A stretch of DNA of 43,471 nt. Source: Clostridia bacterium. Lineage in GTDB: Bacteria > Bacillota > Clostridia > Christensenellales > Borkfalkiaceae. Shown one piece after another: positions 31,267-39,948 of this stretch. The stretch covers positions 1 through 43,471 of the forward strand of contig JAFTSI010000006.1 in NCBI GenBank assembly GCA_017467345.1. Direction: 5' to 3'. The position numbers and the translations under genes were made by a program. Position 1 is the first letter of the stretch, and each line of letters starts with the position of its first letter. The notes under the pieces are model-generated. The model saw nothing but the letters and a program-made list of their open reading frames with translations, was not told where the DNA came from and ran no database searches.

Positions 31267-31566
31267 TTGAATAAATTCGGCATTTTTAACCTTATCAATT
31301 CTTTTTACGATTTATATAAAAAGGGCAAACCCTCTAACACAACAGAGCAAGCACCAACCACCACTTCTTCTATGCCCCAAATAATCCCTGCCCTTTCTAA
31401 CCTTTTAGGTAGCCTTTCAAACTCACAACAAAAAACCGAACCATCCAAAACTTCGCCACCCCCTTTACCAAAAAAAGCACCCTTGCAACAAGGTATGCTT
31501 TCGGCAATGCACTCTCACGATAATTTCGTAAAAAAAGTAACGGCAAAAGAGTTAGAAAAAGTATAA
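31267..31566 (+). CDS. Small Pro/Ser/Thr-rich uncharacterised protein
   Basis: A protein of about 99 residues. I place the start at TTG 31267 because AGGTAGGTG lies at a suitable distance; the GTG at 31258 overlaps that site. A short amphipathic N-terminus (NKFGIFNLINSFYDLYKKG) is followed by a low-complexity centre rich in Pro, Ser and Thr (TSPPPLPKKAPLQQ) and a conserved-looking end (GMLSAMHSHDNFVKKVTAKE). I do not recognise it. It lies divergently from the large lipoprotein gene and ends just before terminator repeat B. Confidence 0.55.
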   Translation: MNKFGIFNLINSFYDLYKKGKPSNTTEQAPTTTSSMPQIIPALSNLLGSLSNSQQKTEPSKTSPPPLPKKAPLQQGMLSAMHSHDNFVKKVTAKELEKV

Positions 31567-31607
31567 CAATTTTCCCCTTTTTTAATTTTGAAAAAATTGC
31601 ATTTATA

Positions 31608-31657
31608 TTTGAACAAATATAAAACAAAAAAGAGTGGTTTTTTAACCACTCTTTTTT
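31608..31657 (-). repeat. Terminator-bearing repeat, copy B (full-length Rhs cassette)
   Basis: A 50-bp block beginning TTTGAACAAATATAAAAC with a hairpin of arms AAAAAAGAGTGGTT (31626-31639) and AACCACTCTTTTTT (31644-31657). It is the second copy of the repeat at 24533-24580 and terminates the rhs transcript right after the small membrane protein gene. Confidence 0.88.
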
Positions 31658-31661
31658 CACA

Positions 31662-32135
31662 TTACGAATGTAATAATTTAATTATTTCTTCCTTTATTGG
31701 CAAGATAATCAATAAACCACCAACCAATGTTAAGAATGTGTAGTTTTTTGTGCTTGTTTCTTTCTTTATTAATTGCCCTGAAAACTTTATTCCTTCATCA
31801 GAGCCTTCTTTTCTTATAATAAAAGTTTCTCCTTCTTTTTCTATGGTTGCTTTTTGTTCCCCATCTATTTTCATCTCATCAAACCATATAGAAAATTTTT
31901 TAAAAAAGACAATATATGTTATTAATGTAGCAACAAAAAACAGGGCAGGACCAATTAATTCCAACCAACTTTCCTTAACCAAAACATAATCGGCATAAAT
32001 ATATGCAGGTATTAATTTCATAATAGCATAAGCACTATAAACAATACCAATTGCAATAAGCGATGAAGTAAACGGAAAGGCATATTGCCACGCAATCTTT
32101 TTAACTTCTGCTCTATTATAAGAATATTCTACCAT
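31662..32135 (-). CDS. Membrane protein abutting rhs, candidate immunity protein
   Basis: A protein of 157 residues. Two hydrophobic segments (FPFTSSLIAIGIVYSAYAIM near residue 20 and LIGPALFFVATLITYIVFF near residue 60) precede a polar domain with EKEGETFIIRKEGSDEGIKF, and a third segment (FLTLVGGLLIILPI) closes the protein. Its ATG directly follows the rhs stop (TAAATG), with GGAGGAG inside the rhs 3' end, so expression is tightly coupled. Genes in this place usually encode immunity to the Rhs tip; a membrane immunity protein would fit a membrane-active tip, and the tip end is hydrophobic. There is no direct evidence for that role. Confidence 0.6.
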   Translation of the reverse strand: MVEYSYNRAEVKKIAWQYAFPFTSSLIAIGIVYSAYAIMKLIPAYIYADYVLVKESWLELIGPALFFVATLITYIVFFKKFSIWFDEMKIDGEQKATIEKEGETFIIRKEGSDEGIKFSGQLIKKETSTKNYTFLTLVGGLLIILPIKEEIIKLLHS

Positions 32136-35100
32136 TTAAACTCCTCCAACAAAGAAAGCAACGATTTTAGGAACAACCCTATAGGCCGATGAGACGCCTT
32201 TGGGAAGCAACAATAACCCAACCAATCTTAGGGTTTTTAAATAAAATTGTTTATACTCCATTACGCCATTTTCGACATGACTAATTCCAAAACCGAATTT
32301 GTTTACCCCCGCAAAAATATACGCGGAATCGACTCCATTTCCTATTGACATTGCTCTTTTACTCAAACCAATGCTTGATGACACTTGAACATTGCCAATA
32401 TTAACTTCTACACCAACTTGATATTTCCAAAAATGCCAACCAACTTCAGGTCTTTTCACAAAAAAAGTAATAGGTTTATTTGCATCTCCAATTTGGGAAA
32501 TAGCATTAACGCCCCATTCATATCCACCAATAAAAAAATCTTTCGTTCTGTTCCAAACATTATACGAAAACTCTTTAACAGCACCAAAGGTGTCTCTTGC
32601 CCAATTTTTTACACTATTCCAAGTATTTGAAAGCCATTCCCACGCAGTTCCACTTGGGTCAGCATTCATTACTGGGTTGTTGCCACAGTAGGCGTATAAG
32701 TTTAAACCGTTTATTGTTTCTGGGTCTGCATATGAAATATCATCCCTTGAAACAAATCTGCAAGTTTGTGGGTCATAATATCTATTAATTAAATAGTATA
32801 AGTTGGTTTCGGTATCAAAATAATAGCCACGGTATCTAATAGGATTATAGGTTGCTATACCGTTTGTATCAACAAGTATAGTGCATTCGCCATAAGCCGT
32901 GTATTCATATTGACCTACTAAGTTACCAGTTGTATCATAGATATGCGTTACATCACCAAAAATGTTTTTACGGAAAATATATTCGTTATCGTTTACTTTA
33001 ATACCCGTAATACCTTCTTTACCATATATATAAATAATGGTATCTTCGCCACGAATTTCCCTTAACAGTTCGCCATCGTTATAGATATAGTTACAAGTAA
33101 CATCACCAACAGTTTTAGTTAACCTTTCATTAAAACCGTTATATGTAAAGGTTGCAATTATCTCGTTTGGTGGTGTTTGTATTTTAGTAAGTAAGCCGTT
33201 GTTCCAAGTAAAGATTTTACCAAGATAAGTATAAGGTTGCCCCATTGTATTATACTGTAAAAAAGTATTACCATAATACATTAGGTCATCGCTATTTTTA
33301 TAATACCTATACTGCGTTTCTTCGCCATTTACGGTTTTAGATAGAATATTTCCGTTATCGTCGTAAGTATAGCATATTTCTTTTTCGCTGTCAATATGCG
33401 TTTCTTTAATTAAACGGCAAAGTTTGTCGTATTCAAACTTGGTGGTTTGTTTGCCATTTACACTAATTGAAGTAATATTACCCATATTATCGTAAGTATA
33501 ATTAGTTTTTTCGCGGACACTATACTTATCGTTAAAATATTCTGCGTTAATTAAATTAGTTGTGTGGTCGCCACGCTTTAAGTATTTATATTTTTTAGTT
33601 AATTCCCCGTCGCCGTGTGTTTGCTTAATGTTTGTAAGCCTGCCTAAATTATCAAACTCATAATTTTCAATCAAACTATTAACGGTCATTTGGTTAACTA
33701 TATTTCTACCATCATCTGCAAAAGTATAGTTATATACTGGGCCACCCATCATGGCATTATTAAAACCAACGGTTTTTTTGTTAATTCTTCCATAAGAATC
33801 TCTTGAATATGATTGCCCACCAAGGCTACCATAGTAGTAATTACTATACCTATTTTCATAATCGTAATAATATATTTTTTCACTTGATAAACTATCTATT
33901 TTTTTGAATATATCGCCGAGAGAATTATATGAATAGGTAATAGTGTTATCGCCTTTTATAGTTTTTAATAATTTACCTTCTTTATCAAATATTTCTTCGG
34001 TAACATTATTTTGTGCATCGGTAGAAGTAACTTTATCGCAAACCACTCCATCAATTTCAACATTATCGCTATACACAATAGTTCTAATAGTGGCACCGTT
34101 TAATAGGATTTTAGTTTTTCTGCCTTTGCCATCATATTCGTAGTTAATAACATTATTGCCAGAACGAAGTTCTACTAAATTGCCATACTTATATACCCTT
34201 GAAGTAGAGTTTTCTTCGCCGTTATTAGAAGTGTTTGAAACGGCTATAATGTTTCCATTTCCATCTTCTTCAACAGCAAAAACACTACCGTTAGGCAAAG
34301 TTTTAGCAACAACTTTGTCGCCATTATATAAATATTCGGTTTTATATTCGCCAAGCCCATCTATTTCTGCAAGAGTTTTGCCAGTTTTATCAACAACGCT
34401 TTCGGTATAGAACTTACTTGAAGTATCAAAAGAGTTATATTTGCAAGATTTAATTTGAGTTCCGTTTTCATCATAGAAAAACTCTTCAATGTCTTTGCCA
34501 AGCGTGTTTATATCTTCCAAAACATAACTTTCTATTTTAGAAACAGCGCCAAACTTGGTATAGAAATACTTTTTATACTTATTAACCGTTTTTGCAGGTG
34601 AAGTATAAACGATTTGTTCTCTTTCTTCAATCAATTTTTCGTTATCGTCGTAAGTATAGAAAACGGTAACTGTTTTAGTTGCCGTGTTATCATAACTCCA
34701 TCTTTCAGAACTATACGCTTTGATTATGGGTTGTTCAAATTGATTTAAAGTAATTCTTTCGCTATCACCATCTACAAAGGTGTAATTTTCAAGAGCGCAA
34801 TTTAAACTACTCTTTTTTGCTTTTACCGTTAATTTGTGTGGGTCGGTGTTTGCAGAGCCTAAAGACCAATATGGAACATGTTCATATCTTTCGGCTTTAG
34901 TTACTCTACCACCTTGCTCTACATAATATTCGGTCAATTCACCATCTTCTGTAAACACATATTTTTCAATTTGGGCATCGTTAGTAATGGTTGTATAATT
35001 TCCGTTTGAGCCTGCACAAAATACTTCTATGTTAGATATTTCTTTCTCAATAGAATCTTCGCTTTCTTTATTCAATTCATTAAATGCTCTAATATTTTTA

Positions 35101-37085
35101 ACAACAAAAGTTTCACCATTATCGGTAGAAGTTTTCAAAATGCTTGCCGTTATTTTATTAGTTTCATCACAGAAAGCAGTTATTTCATCGTTAGTATATT
35201 CTAAATTAATAATTTTACCGTTAGCGTATTTTATTGATGTTAAGTTTTCACCAGTATATGAATATATTGTTTTGTTGCCCTTAATATCGGTTATACTTGA
35301 AAGTTTTCCATCGCCTTCGTATTTAAAATCTACCGAATTTTCCTTTTCGTCATATATTCTTTTAATTCTATAGCCCGTGCCAGTTGTTAGTGCATATTTT
35401 TCGCGCTCTATTACTGCATATTTGCCAAGCGAATCATATACAATAACTAAATCGCCATTTTTATTAAAGCCTTTCGTGTGGGTGCCATCTGTCAAAAAGT
35501 TTACAGGTGTTTGACGCTCAATTTCTTCAACCTTTAGGCTAAGATTATAATATTCTTTATAATAATCGTTTAACTTCTCAAGATTTTCTTTGCCACTATC
35601 TATAATGGTTTGTATTTGTTCTTCTATCAAGGCAATTTGTTCATTTATCGTTGCAAGTTGCGTTACTATATGCGCTCTTTGAAAAGAAATATTAGTATTT
35701 TGCTCCCCTAAGTTATCTTTTTGTGCCTCCAAATAATCTTTCTGCAACATTGCTCCGCTTTGAGTTAAATCCAAAACATCAATTTGGTCTTGTAAACAAT
35801 CTATAATTTTGTTGTTTTGATTTGTTTGCATTACATAAGTATCATCTTGGTTGTTAAGAGAAGTTTTGTTATTGTCCAAGTTCTCTTTTTGGTTGTATAA
35901 TGATTTTAAGTTTTCTGCTTGTCCTGTAGTTAAAACAACATTTTCTTCTTCGCTGGCTTTTATTTTGAAAAAGTCTAACGATTCATATGACAAATCTTCC
36001 TTTAATGCCTTAATTAATTCTACATTTTCTTTTTTTACAACAACAAAATCTTCTACTGCTTTCTTATAACTTTCAAATTGTTCTTCTATTTGTTTTTGTT
36101 CTTCGGTGCGTTTTTCGTATAAAGAAATATTATTATAATTACTAGATTTTTCAGGTATAACTTTTAAGTTTCCGTGTCGCATTTCTAAAAACACTTCTAT
36201 GCCGTTAAAATAATATCTTCCGTCTTTATCAAGAGTTACTGCTTCTGCATAAAGTTTTTTATATACTTTATTTCCGTTCTCATCAAAATGGTAATAGGTT
36301 TTCTTAAAACTGCGTCTTTCTCCATCATCGCCAACATATATAAGGTTATATTCTGTTTCGTTTAAGCTTGTTCTTTTTTCTAATTTTTCATTAATGTTAA
36401 ACAAAACATTTTTGCCAACATTGTAATTATCATCGGTTTTTCTAAACACATTATAGATAGGTAACCCGATAACTGAATTTGTGTTTGATATTGCGTCTGC
36501 TTTAACAATACTTTTACCATCAACCATATCAATTTGCATTACACCAGATTCGGCAAGTGAAAAGTTCTTTATTGTAGTAGAACTTTCTTCGCTTTTATAT
36601 TCAACAACTTCTAATATAGGTGCACTAAAAGACACTTGTGTATTATCTTGCTTTGTTTGAAAAGAAATATTTACAACAGAACGCCCCTTTATAATAGCCT
36701 CGGTAATGTCTAAAATTAAATTACCTGTTGCCCCGTCATATTCAATTTCAAAAAACTCTCCCTCATTAAGCGTGATAACTAATGTTCCATTGTATATGTT
36801 TTCAGTTGCCCCATATGGCAATGTTAAGTATATTTTTTCAATTCGTTCATAGAAAAACTCGCCAAACAATTCTCGCTGAAAAGATAAAGTAGTTTTTGTC
36901 TCACCAATGTCTGATTTTATACAAAGAACACCTGCTCCTGCACTTGTGCCATACTCCCACTCTCCCCACTCGTTATTACTAGAATCATACATTCTACTTG
37001 CGGCAGACCTTGAATAATATCTGGGATTCAAATTAAGAGTCTTTAATTTTTCACCCTGTTTTTTAGTTGTTTTGAAAATACTCAT
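32136..37085 (-). CDS. Large Rhs/YD-repeat protein with variable C-terminal tip
   Basis: A protein of about 1649 residues; ATG 37085 sits 8 nt behind AAGGAG, while ATG 37091 is too close. No signal peptide is visible. Domains: a beta-rich N-terminal part (about 1-320, with DITEAIIKGRSVVNISF like DNRLRE-type modules), a coiled coil (about 325-520, LEAQKDNLGEQNTNISFQ and similar), YD repeats (about 540-1390, e.g. FEYDKLCRLIKE, YTYDDNGNILSK), and the RHS core end (IRYRGYYFDTETNLYYLINR, then YDPQTCRFVSRDD). The core stops at NPVMNADPSG near residue 1473; the last ~171 residues are a variable tip of unknown activity. Rhs shells encapsulate and deliver toxins. The next gene may give immunity. Confidence 0.92.
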   Translation of the reverse strand: MSIFKTTKKQGEKLKTLNLNPRYYSRSAASRMYDSSNNEWGEWEYGTSAGAGVLCIKSDIGETKTTLSFQRELFGEFFYERIEKIYLTLPYGATENIYNGTLVITLNEGEFFEIEYDGATGNLILDITEAIIKGRSVVNISFQTKQDNTQVSFSAPILEVVEYKSEESSTTIKNFSLAESGVMQIDMVDGKSIVKADAISNTNSVIGLPIYNVFRKTDDNYNVGKNVLFNINEKLEKRTSLNETEYNLIYVGDDGERRSFKKTYYHFDENGNKVYKKLYAEAVTLDKDGRYYFNGIEVFLEMRHGNLKVIPEKSSNYNNISLYEKRTEEQKQIEEQFESYKKAVEDFVVVKKENVELIKALKEDLSYESLDFFKIKASEEENVVLTTGQAENLKSLYNQKENLDNNKTSLNNQDDTYVMQTNQNNKIIDCLQDQIDVLDLTQSGAMLQKDYLEAQKDNLGEQNTNISFQRAHIVTQLATINEQIALIEEQIQTIIDSGKENLEKLNDYYKEYYNLSLKVEEIERQTPVNFLTDGTHTKGFNKNGDLVIVYDSLGKYAVIEREKYALTTGTGYRIKRIYDEKENSVDFKYEGDGKLSSITDIKGNKTIYSYTGENLTSIKYANGKIINLEYTNDEITAFCDETNKITASILKTSTDNGETFVVKNIRAFNELNKESEDSIEKEISNIEVFCAGSNGNYTTITNDAQIEKYVFTEDGELTEYYVEQGGRVTKAERYEHVPYWSLGSANTDPHKLTVKAKKSSLNCALENYTFVDGDSERITLNQFEQPIIKAYSSERWSYDNTATKTVTVFYTYDDNEKLIEEREQIVYTSPAKTVNKYKKYFYTKFGAVSKIESYVLEDINTLGKDIEEFFYDENGTQIKSCKYNSFDTSSKFYTESVVDKTGKTLAEIDGLGEYKTEYLYNGDKVVAKTLPNGSVFAVEEDGNGNIIAVSNTSNNGEENSTSRVYKYGNLVELRSGNNVINYEYDGKGRKTKILLNGATIRTIVYSDNVEIDGVVCDKVTSTDAQNNVTEEIFDKEGKLLKTIKGDNTITYSYNSLGDIFKKIDSLSSEKIYYYDYENRYSNYYYGSLGGQSYSRDSYGRINKKTVGFNNAMMGGPVYNYTFADDGRNIVNQMTVNSLIENYEFDNLGRLTNIKQTHGDGELTKKYKYLKRGDHTTNLINAEYFNDKYSVREKTNYTYDNMGNITSISVNGKQTTKFEYDKLCRLIKETHIDSEKEICYTYDDNGNILSKTVNGEETQYRYYKNSDDLMYYGNTFLQYNTMGQPYTYLGKIFTWNNGLLTKIQTPPNEIIATFTYNGFNERLTKTVGDVTCNYIYNDGELLREIRGEDTIIYIYGKEGITGIKVNDNEYIFRKNIFGDVTHIYDTTGNLVGQYEYTAYGECTILVDTNGIATYNPIRYRGYYFDTETNLYYLINRYYDPQTCRFVSRDDISYADPETINGLNLYAYCGNNPVMNADPSGTAWEWLSNTWNSVKNWARDTFGAVKEFSYNVWNRTKDFFIGGYEWGVNAISQIGDANKPITFFVKRPEVGWHFWKYQVGVEVNIGNVQVSSSIGLSKRAMSIGNGVDSAYIFAGVNKFGFGISHVENGVMEYKQFYLKTLRLVGLLLLPKGVSSAYRVVPKIVAFFVGGV

Positions 37086-37223
37086 TTTCATTTCTCCTTA
37101 TAAAATATTTTTTCCTAAAATCAAGCATGCGTTTGGATTTTTGCTTAATTTATCAGGTGCAATTATCTTACAAGGCTTTTTTTATTTTTCAAGGGCTTTA
37201 TGACATTTTTTTAAAATAAAAAA

Positions 37224-37247
37224 ACAAGGTGCAAAAATGCACCTTGT
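37224..37247 (-). terminator. Terminator of rplM-rpsI
   Basis: Arms ACAAGGTGCA and TGCACCTTGT around AAAA, downstream of rpsI. A possible rhs promoter (TTGAAA at 37192-37187, TAAGAT about 16 bp on) lies beyond it. Confidence 0.85.
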
Positions 37248-37268
37248 AATTTTTTTGTTTGTAAGAGA

Positions 37269-37682
37269 TTATCTCTTTGAGAATTGAGGAGCACGACGAG
37301 CCTTTTTCAAGCCGTATTTCTTTCTTTCCTTCATTCTTGAATCTCTGGTTAAGAAACCTTCTTTTTTAAGAGCCGCTCTGGTTTCTGGTTCTGCAAGCAA
37401 TAATGCACGAGAAATACCGTGGCGAATTGCGCCTGCTTGACCAGTAAAGCCACCGCCACATACATTAACAACAACATCATATTTAGCAGTAGTTTCAGTT
37501 AAAACCAAAGGTTGTTTAACGATATACTTTAAGGTATCTAAACCAAAGTATTCATCTAAACTCTTTTTGTTTATGGTGATAGTTCCGTCACCTGCGGGAA
37601 TTAAACGAACACGAGCAATTGCTTTTTTTCTTCTGCCAGTGCCCCAGAATTGAATTTTCTTTTTGCTGGTTGCTTTTGCCAT
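37269..37682 (-). CDS. rpsI: Ribosomal protein uS9
   Basis: The protein has 137 residues. [20 protein letters not shown] near the start and the C-terminal [20 protein letters not shown] with the final SKR are the uS9 signatures; the C-terminal tail reaches the P-site tRNA. It follows rplM by 12 bp, the universal rplM-rpsI pair. Confidence 0.98.
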   Translation of the reverse strand: MAKATSKKKIQFWGTGRRKKAIARVRLIPAGDGTITINKKSLDEYFGLDTLKYIVKQPLVLTETTAKYDVVVNVCGGGFTGQAGAIRHGISRALLLAEPETRAALKKEGFLTRDSRMKERKKYGLKKARRAPQFSKR

Positions 37683-37694
37683 AATTTACACCCC

Positions 37695-38126
37695 TTATAC
37701 CAATTTAAGAACTTCGGGCTTTTGAGCCTGATGGTTGTGTTCAGCACCCTTGAACACTTTTAACTTGGTGAGCATTTTTCTACCAAGGCTGTTCTTGGGG
37801 AGCATACCCTTAACTGCTTCGTAAACAGCAAGGTCGCTCTTTTGTGCCATAAGAGTTTTGTATTGAATTTCTTTAAGTCCGCCAACATGACCGGTGTGAT
37901 ATCTGTAATATTTCTTTTCTAATTTCTTACCAGTTAAAACAACCTTGTCGGTGTTGATAACGATAACGAAATCGCCAGTATCAACATTAGGCGTATAGGT
38001 GGGTTTGTGTTTACCGCAAAGAACTTTTGCAACTTGGCTTGCTACACGGCCAAGAGCAACGCCTTCAGCGTCAACCACGAACCACTTTCTGACTACATCT
38101 TTATCATGAGCCATATAAGTTTTCAT
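37695..38126 (-). CDS. rplM: Ribosomal protein uL13
   Basis: The protein has 143 residues, an early-assembly protein of the 50S subunit. [20 protein letters not shown] near residue 15 and [19 protein letters not shown] near residue 106 are family hallmarks. AAGGAG precedes the start. It lies downstream of the ECF-truA operon but has its own promoter and a leader of about 130 nt. Confidence 0.98.
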   Translation of the reverse strand: MKTYMAHDKDVVRKWFVVDAEGVALGRVASQVAKVLCGKHKPTYTPNVDTGDFVIVINTDKVVLTGKKLEKKYYRYHTGHVGGLKEIQYKTLMAQKSDLAVYEAVKGMLPKNSLGRKMLTKLKVFKGAEHNHQAQKPEVLKLV

Positions 38127-38264
38127 AGGTTTTATCTCCTTGATTATTATGATTAAAGTTAACGGCTTAAAAGTGTTTGCGCTAAAACCTACTTACACGA
38201 TTTTCGGTTTTTTAGGGAGGGCTAATCCCATTTTTACCGCAAATTTCCTTATAAACGCCTATTT
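38127..38264 (-). promoter_or_regulatory. Leader of rplM-rpsI, candidate L13 autoregulatory element
   Basis: About 130 nt separate the promoter from the start codon. Possible pairings are UUUGCG (38235-38240 region) with CGCAAA (near 38179-38184), and AAAACC with GGUUUU around 38185-38215. Firmicutes rplM mRNAs often carry an L13 leader that mediates feedback by the ribosomal protein. Position and length agree, but I could not confirm the consensus by eye. Confidence 0.45.
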
Positions 38265-38294
38265 ATATTACCTTTTAAGATAGCCATTTGTCAA
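38265..38294 (-). promoter_or_regulatory. Promoter of rplM-rpsI
   Basis: On the minus strand TTGACA (38294-38289) and TAATAT (38270-38265) are 18 bp apart. Confidence 0.75.
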
Positions 38295-38345
38295 GCAATT
38301 TTAAAGGTTTTTTAAGGTTTTTCGGCTAATTTTTCCACAAAAAAC

Positions 38346-38376
38346 AAAAGCAGGTCAACATATTGTGCCTGCTTTT
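38346..38376 (-). terminator. Terminator of the ecfA1-ecfA2-ecfT-truA operon
   Basis: Arms AAAAGCAGG and CCTGCTTTT downstream of truA, with extra pairing inside the loop. Confidence 0.8.
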
Positions 38377-38390
38377 AAAATGGCCACTAT

Positions 38391-39128
38391 TTAATATTCA
38401 ACTTTCTTTAAGCAAAGGGCTTTTGCGGGGAGTGTTCTGCCACCAAAACTGCGCTCACCCAAATCAAACATTTTTTCTATGTCTAAAAGAGTGATTTTAT
38501 CTTCTGCGTAGGCAAGCGCCGTGCCACACATTATTCTTACCATATTATATAAAAATCCGTTGCCACTAAAAGTTAAAACTATTTCGCCGTTATCTAACTG
38601 TTTAGCAGTTGCCGAATATACCGTTCTAACGGTAGTTTTTGCGCCACTACCACTTGCGCAAAAAGCCTTAAAATCCTTTTCGCCAACAAATAGGCAAAGT
38701 GCCTTGTTTAATTTATCTACCGAAATGTTTTTATTTACCCTATGAGCAAACCTTTCTTTGAGTGGCAAAACCACATCACTTTTATATAGCCTATATTCAT
38801 AGGTTTTGCCTTTTGCCGAATACCTTGCGTTAAAATTATCGTCTGCCCTTTCGCTTTTGATAATTTTAATATCGTTTGGCAAAAGAGTGTTTAGCGCCTT
38901 GCAAAAGTTTTCTGGTGGGATTGAACAGTTATCAGTTTCAAACGACGCAACTTGCCCCTCTGCGTGAACACCTGCATCAGTTCTACCACTACCTACAACC
39001 TTTAACGGTTTTCCTGTTAATTTTTCCAAGCACTCTGTTAAAACTTGTTGAACGGAAAGCCCGTTGTTTTGGACCTGCCAACCACAGTAGTTAGTGCCGT
39101 CGTATGAAAGGGTTAATTTTACTACCAT
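38391..39128 (-). CDS. truA: tRNA pseudouridine synthase A
   Basis: The protein has 245 residues and forms pseudouridine at positions 38-40 of tRNA anticodon stems. The catalytic aspartate lies in GSGRTDAGVHAEGQVASF near residue 51, and SYDGTNYCGWQVQ near residue 8 is the N-terminal signature. It starts one base after the ecfT stop codon, as in most Firmicutes. Confidence 0.97.
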   Translation of the reverse strand: MVVKLTLSYDGTNYCGWQVQNNGLSVQQVLTECLEKLTGKPLKVVGSGRTDAGVHAEGQVASFETDNCSIPPENFCKALNTLLPNDIKIIKSERADDNFNARYSAKGKTYEYRLYKSDVVLPLKERFAHRVNKNISVDKLNKALCLFVGEKDFKAFCASGSGAKTTVRTVYSATAKQLDNGEIVLTFSGNGFLYNMVRIMCGTALAYAEDKITLLDIEKMFDLGERSFGGRTLPAKALCLKKVEY

Positions 39129-39129
39129 A

Positions 39130-39948
39130 TTACACCATAAATATATAGAACCCGTTAAGCAAAACCACGCCAGTTATAAGCCCTGCGATAAAAAGAACGC
39201 CTATCAAATCGCGATAACTCATTTTCATTTTTTTATATCGCGTTCTATTTTTACTGCCTGCGTAGCACCTTGCGTCCATTGCGTCGGCAAGTTCTTCTGC
39301 CCTACGGAAAGAGCCTATAAGCAAGGGAATAAGCACGGGAATAAGCGCCTTTGCCCTTTTAAAAACATTGCCACTTTCAAAATCTGCGCCCCTTGATTTT
39401 TGGGCTTTAATAATTCTATCTGTTTCTTCTAAAAGTGTGGGAATAAACCTTAGCGCAATACTCATTATTAGCGCAAATTCGTGAACGGGGAACTTAATCC
39501 ATTTAAGTGGATAAAGCAAACTTTCAATGCCATCTGCAATTTCCACAGGCGCAGTAGTTAATGTTAAAAGCGACGCGCCTAAAACTATAAGCGCAATCCT
39601 TAAAAATATAAAACCTGCGTTATAAAGACCCTCATCGGTAATTCTAAAAATCCACCACGAAACAAGTTCTGTTCCACCTTGGTTAAAGAATATTTGCAAA
39701 ACTGCCGAAAAGATTACAAAGAACAAAATGCCCTTAATACTTTTCAAAACTCTGCCAAACGGAACGCGCGCAAAAGCCGTTGCAATTAGCACGAAAACAA
39801 AGCAGGCTAAAAACCCTAAAAAGTGGAAAGGCTTAACCAAAAATACTGCCACAATATAGGCTATTGCAATTAGTATTTTTATGCGCGCATCCATATTGTG
39901 AACAAAACTTTTTGCGGGGTAATATTGACCGAAAGTTACATCTTTCAT
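39130..39948 (-). CDS. ecfT: ECF transporter transmembrane component EcfT
   Basis: A membrane protein of 272 residues with about five to six hydrophobic segments. The two coupling motifs that contact the ATPases are seen: AQKSRGADF near residue 185 and AMDARCYAG near residue 228. The N-terminal QYYPAKSFVHNMDARIKI is typical. It forms the energising module with EcfA1 and EcfA2 and docks S components such as QueT. Its start overlaps ecfA2 by 4 bp. Confidence 0.96.
   Translation of the reverse strand: MKDVTFGQYYPAKSFVHNMDARIKILIAIAYIVAVFLVKPFHFLGFLACFVFVLIATAFARVPFGRVLKSIKGILFFVIFSAVLQIFFNQGGTELVSWWIFRITDEGLYNAGFIFLRIALIVLGASLLTLTTAPVEIADGIESLLYPLKWIKFPVHEFALIMSIALRFIPTLLEETDRIIKAQKSRGADFESGNVFKRAKALIPVLIPLLIGSFRRAEELADAMDARCYAGSKNRTRYKKMKMSYRDLIGVLFIAGLITGVVLLNGFYIFMV

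Noticed and set aside
33390..33404. 15-bp match between rhs (33390-33404) and the region after glnA (24486-24500)
   Set aside because: A single AT-rich 15-mer in a window of this size can occur by chance, and no flanking similarity extends it.
34156..34410. Plus-strand open frames inside rhs (for example 34156-34410 and 35029-35373)
   Set aside because: They are antisense shadows of YD repeats without ribosome sites and with Ser/Pro/Leu-rich shadow composition.
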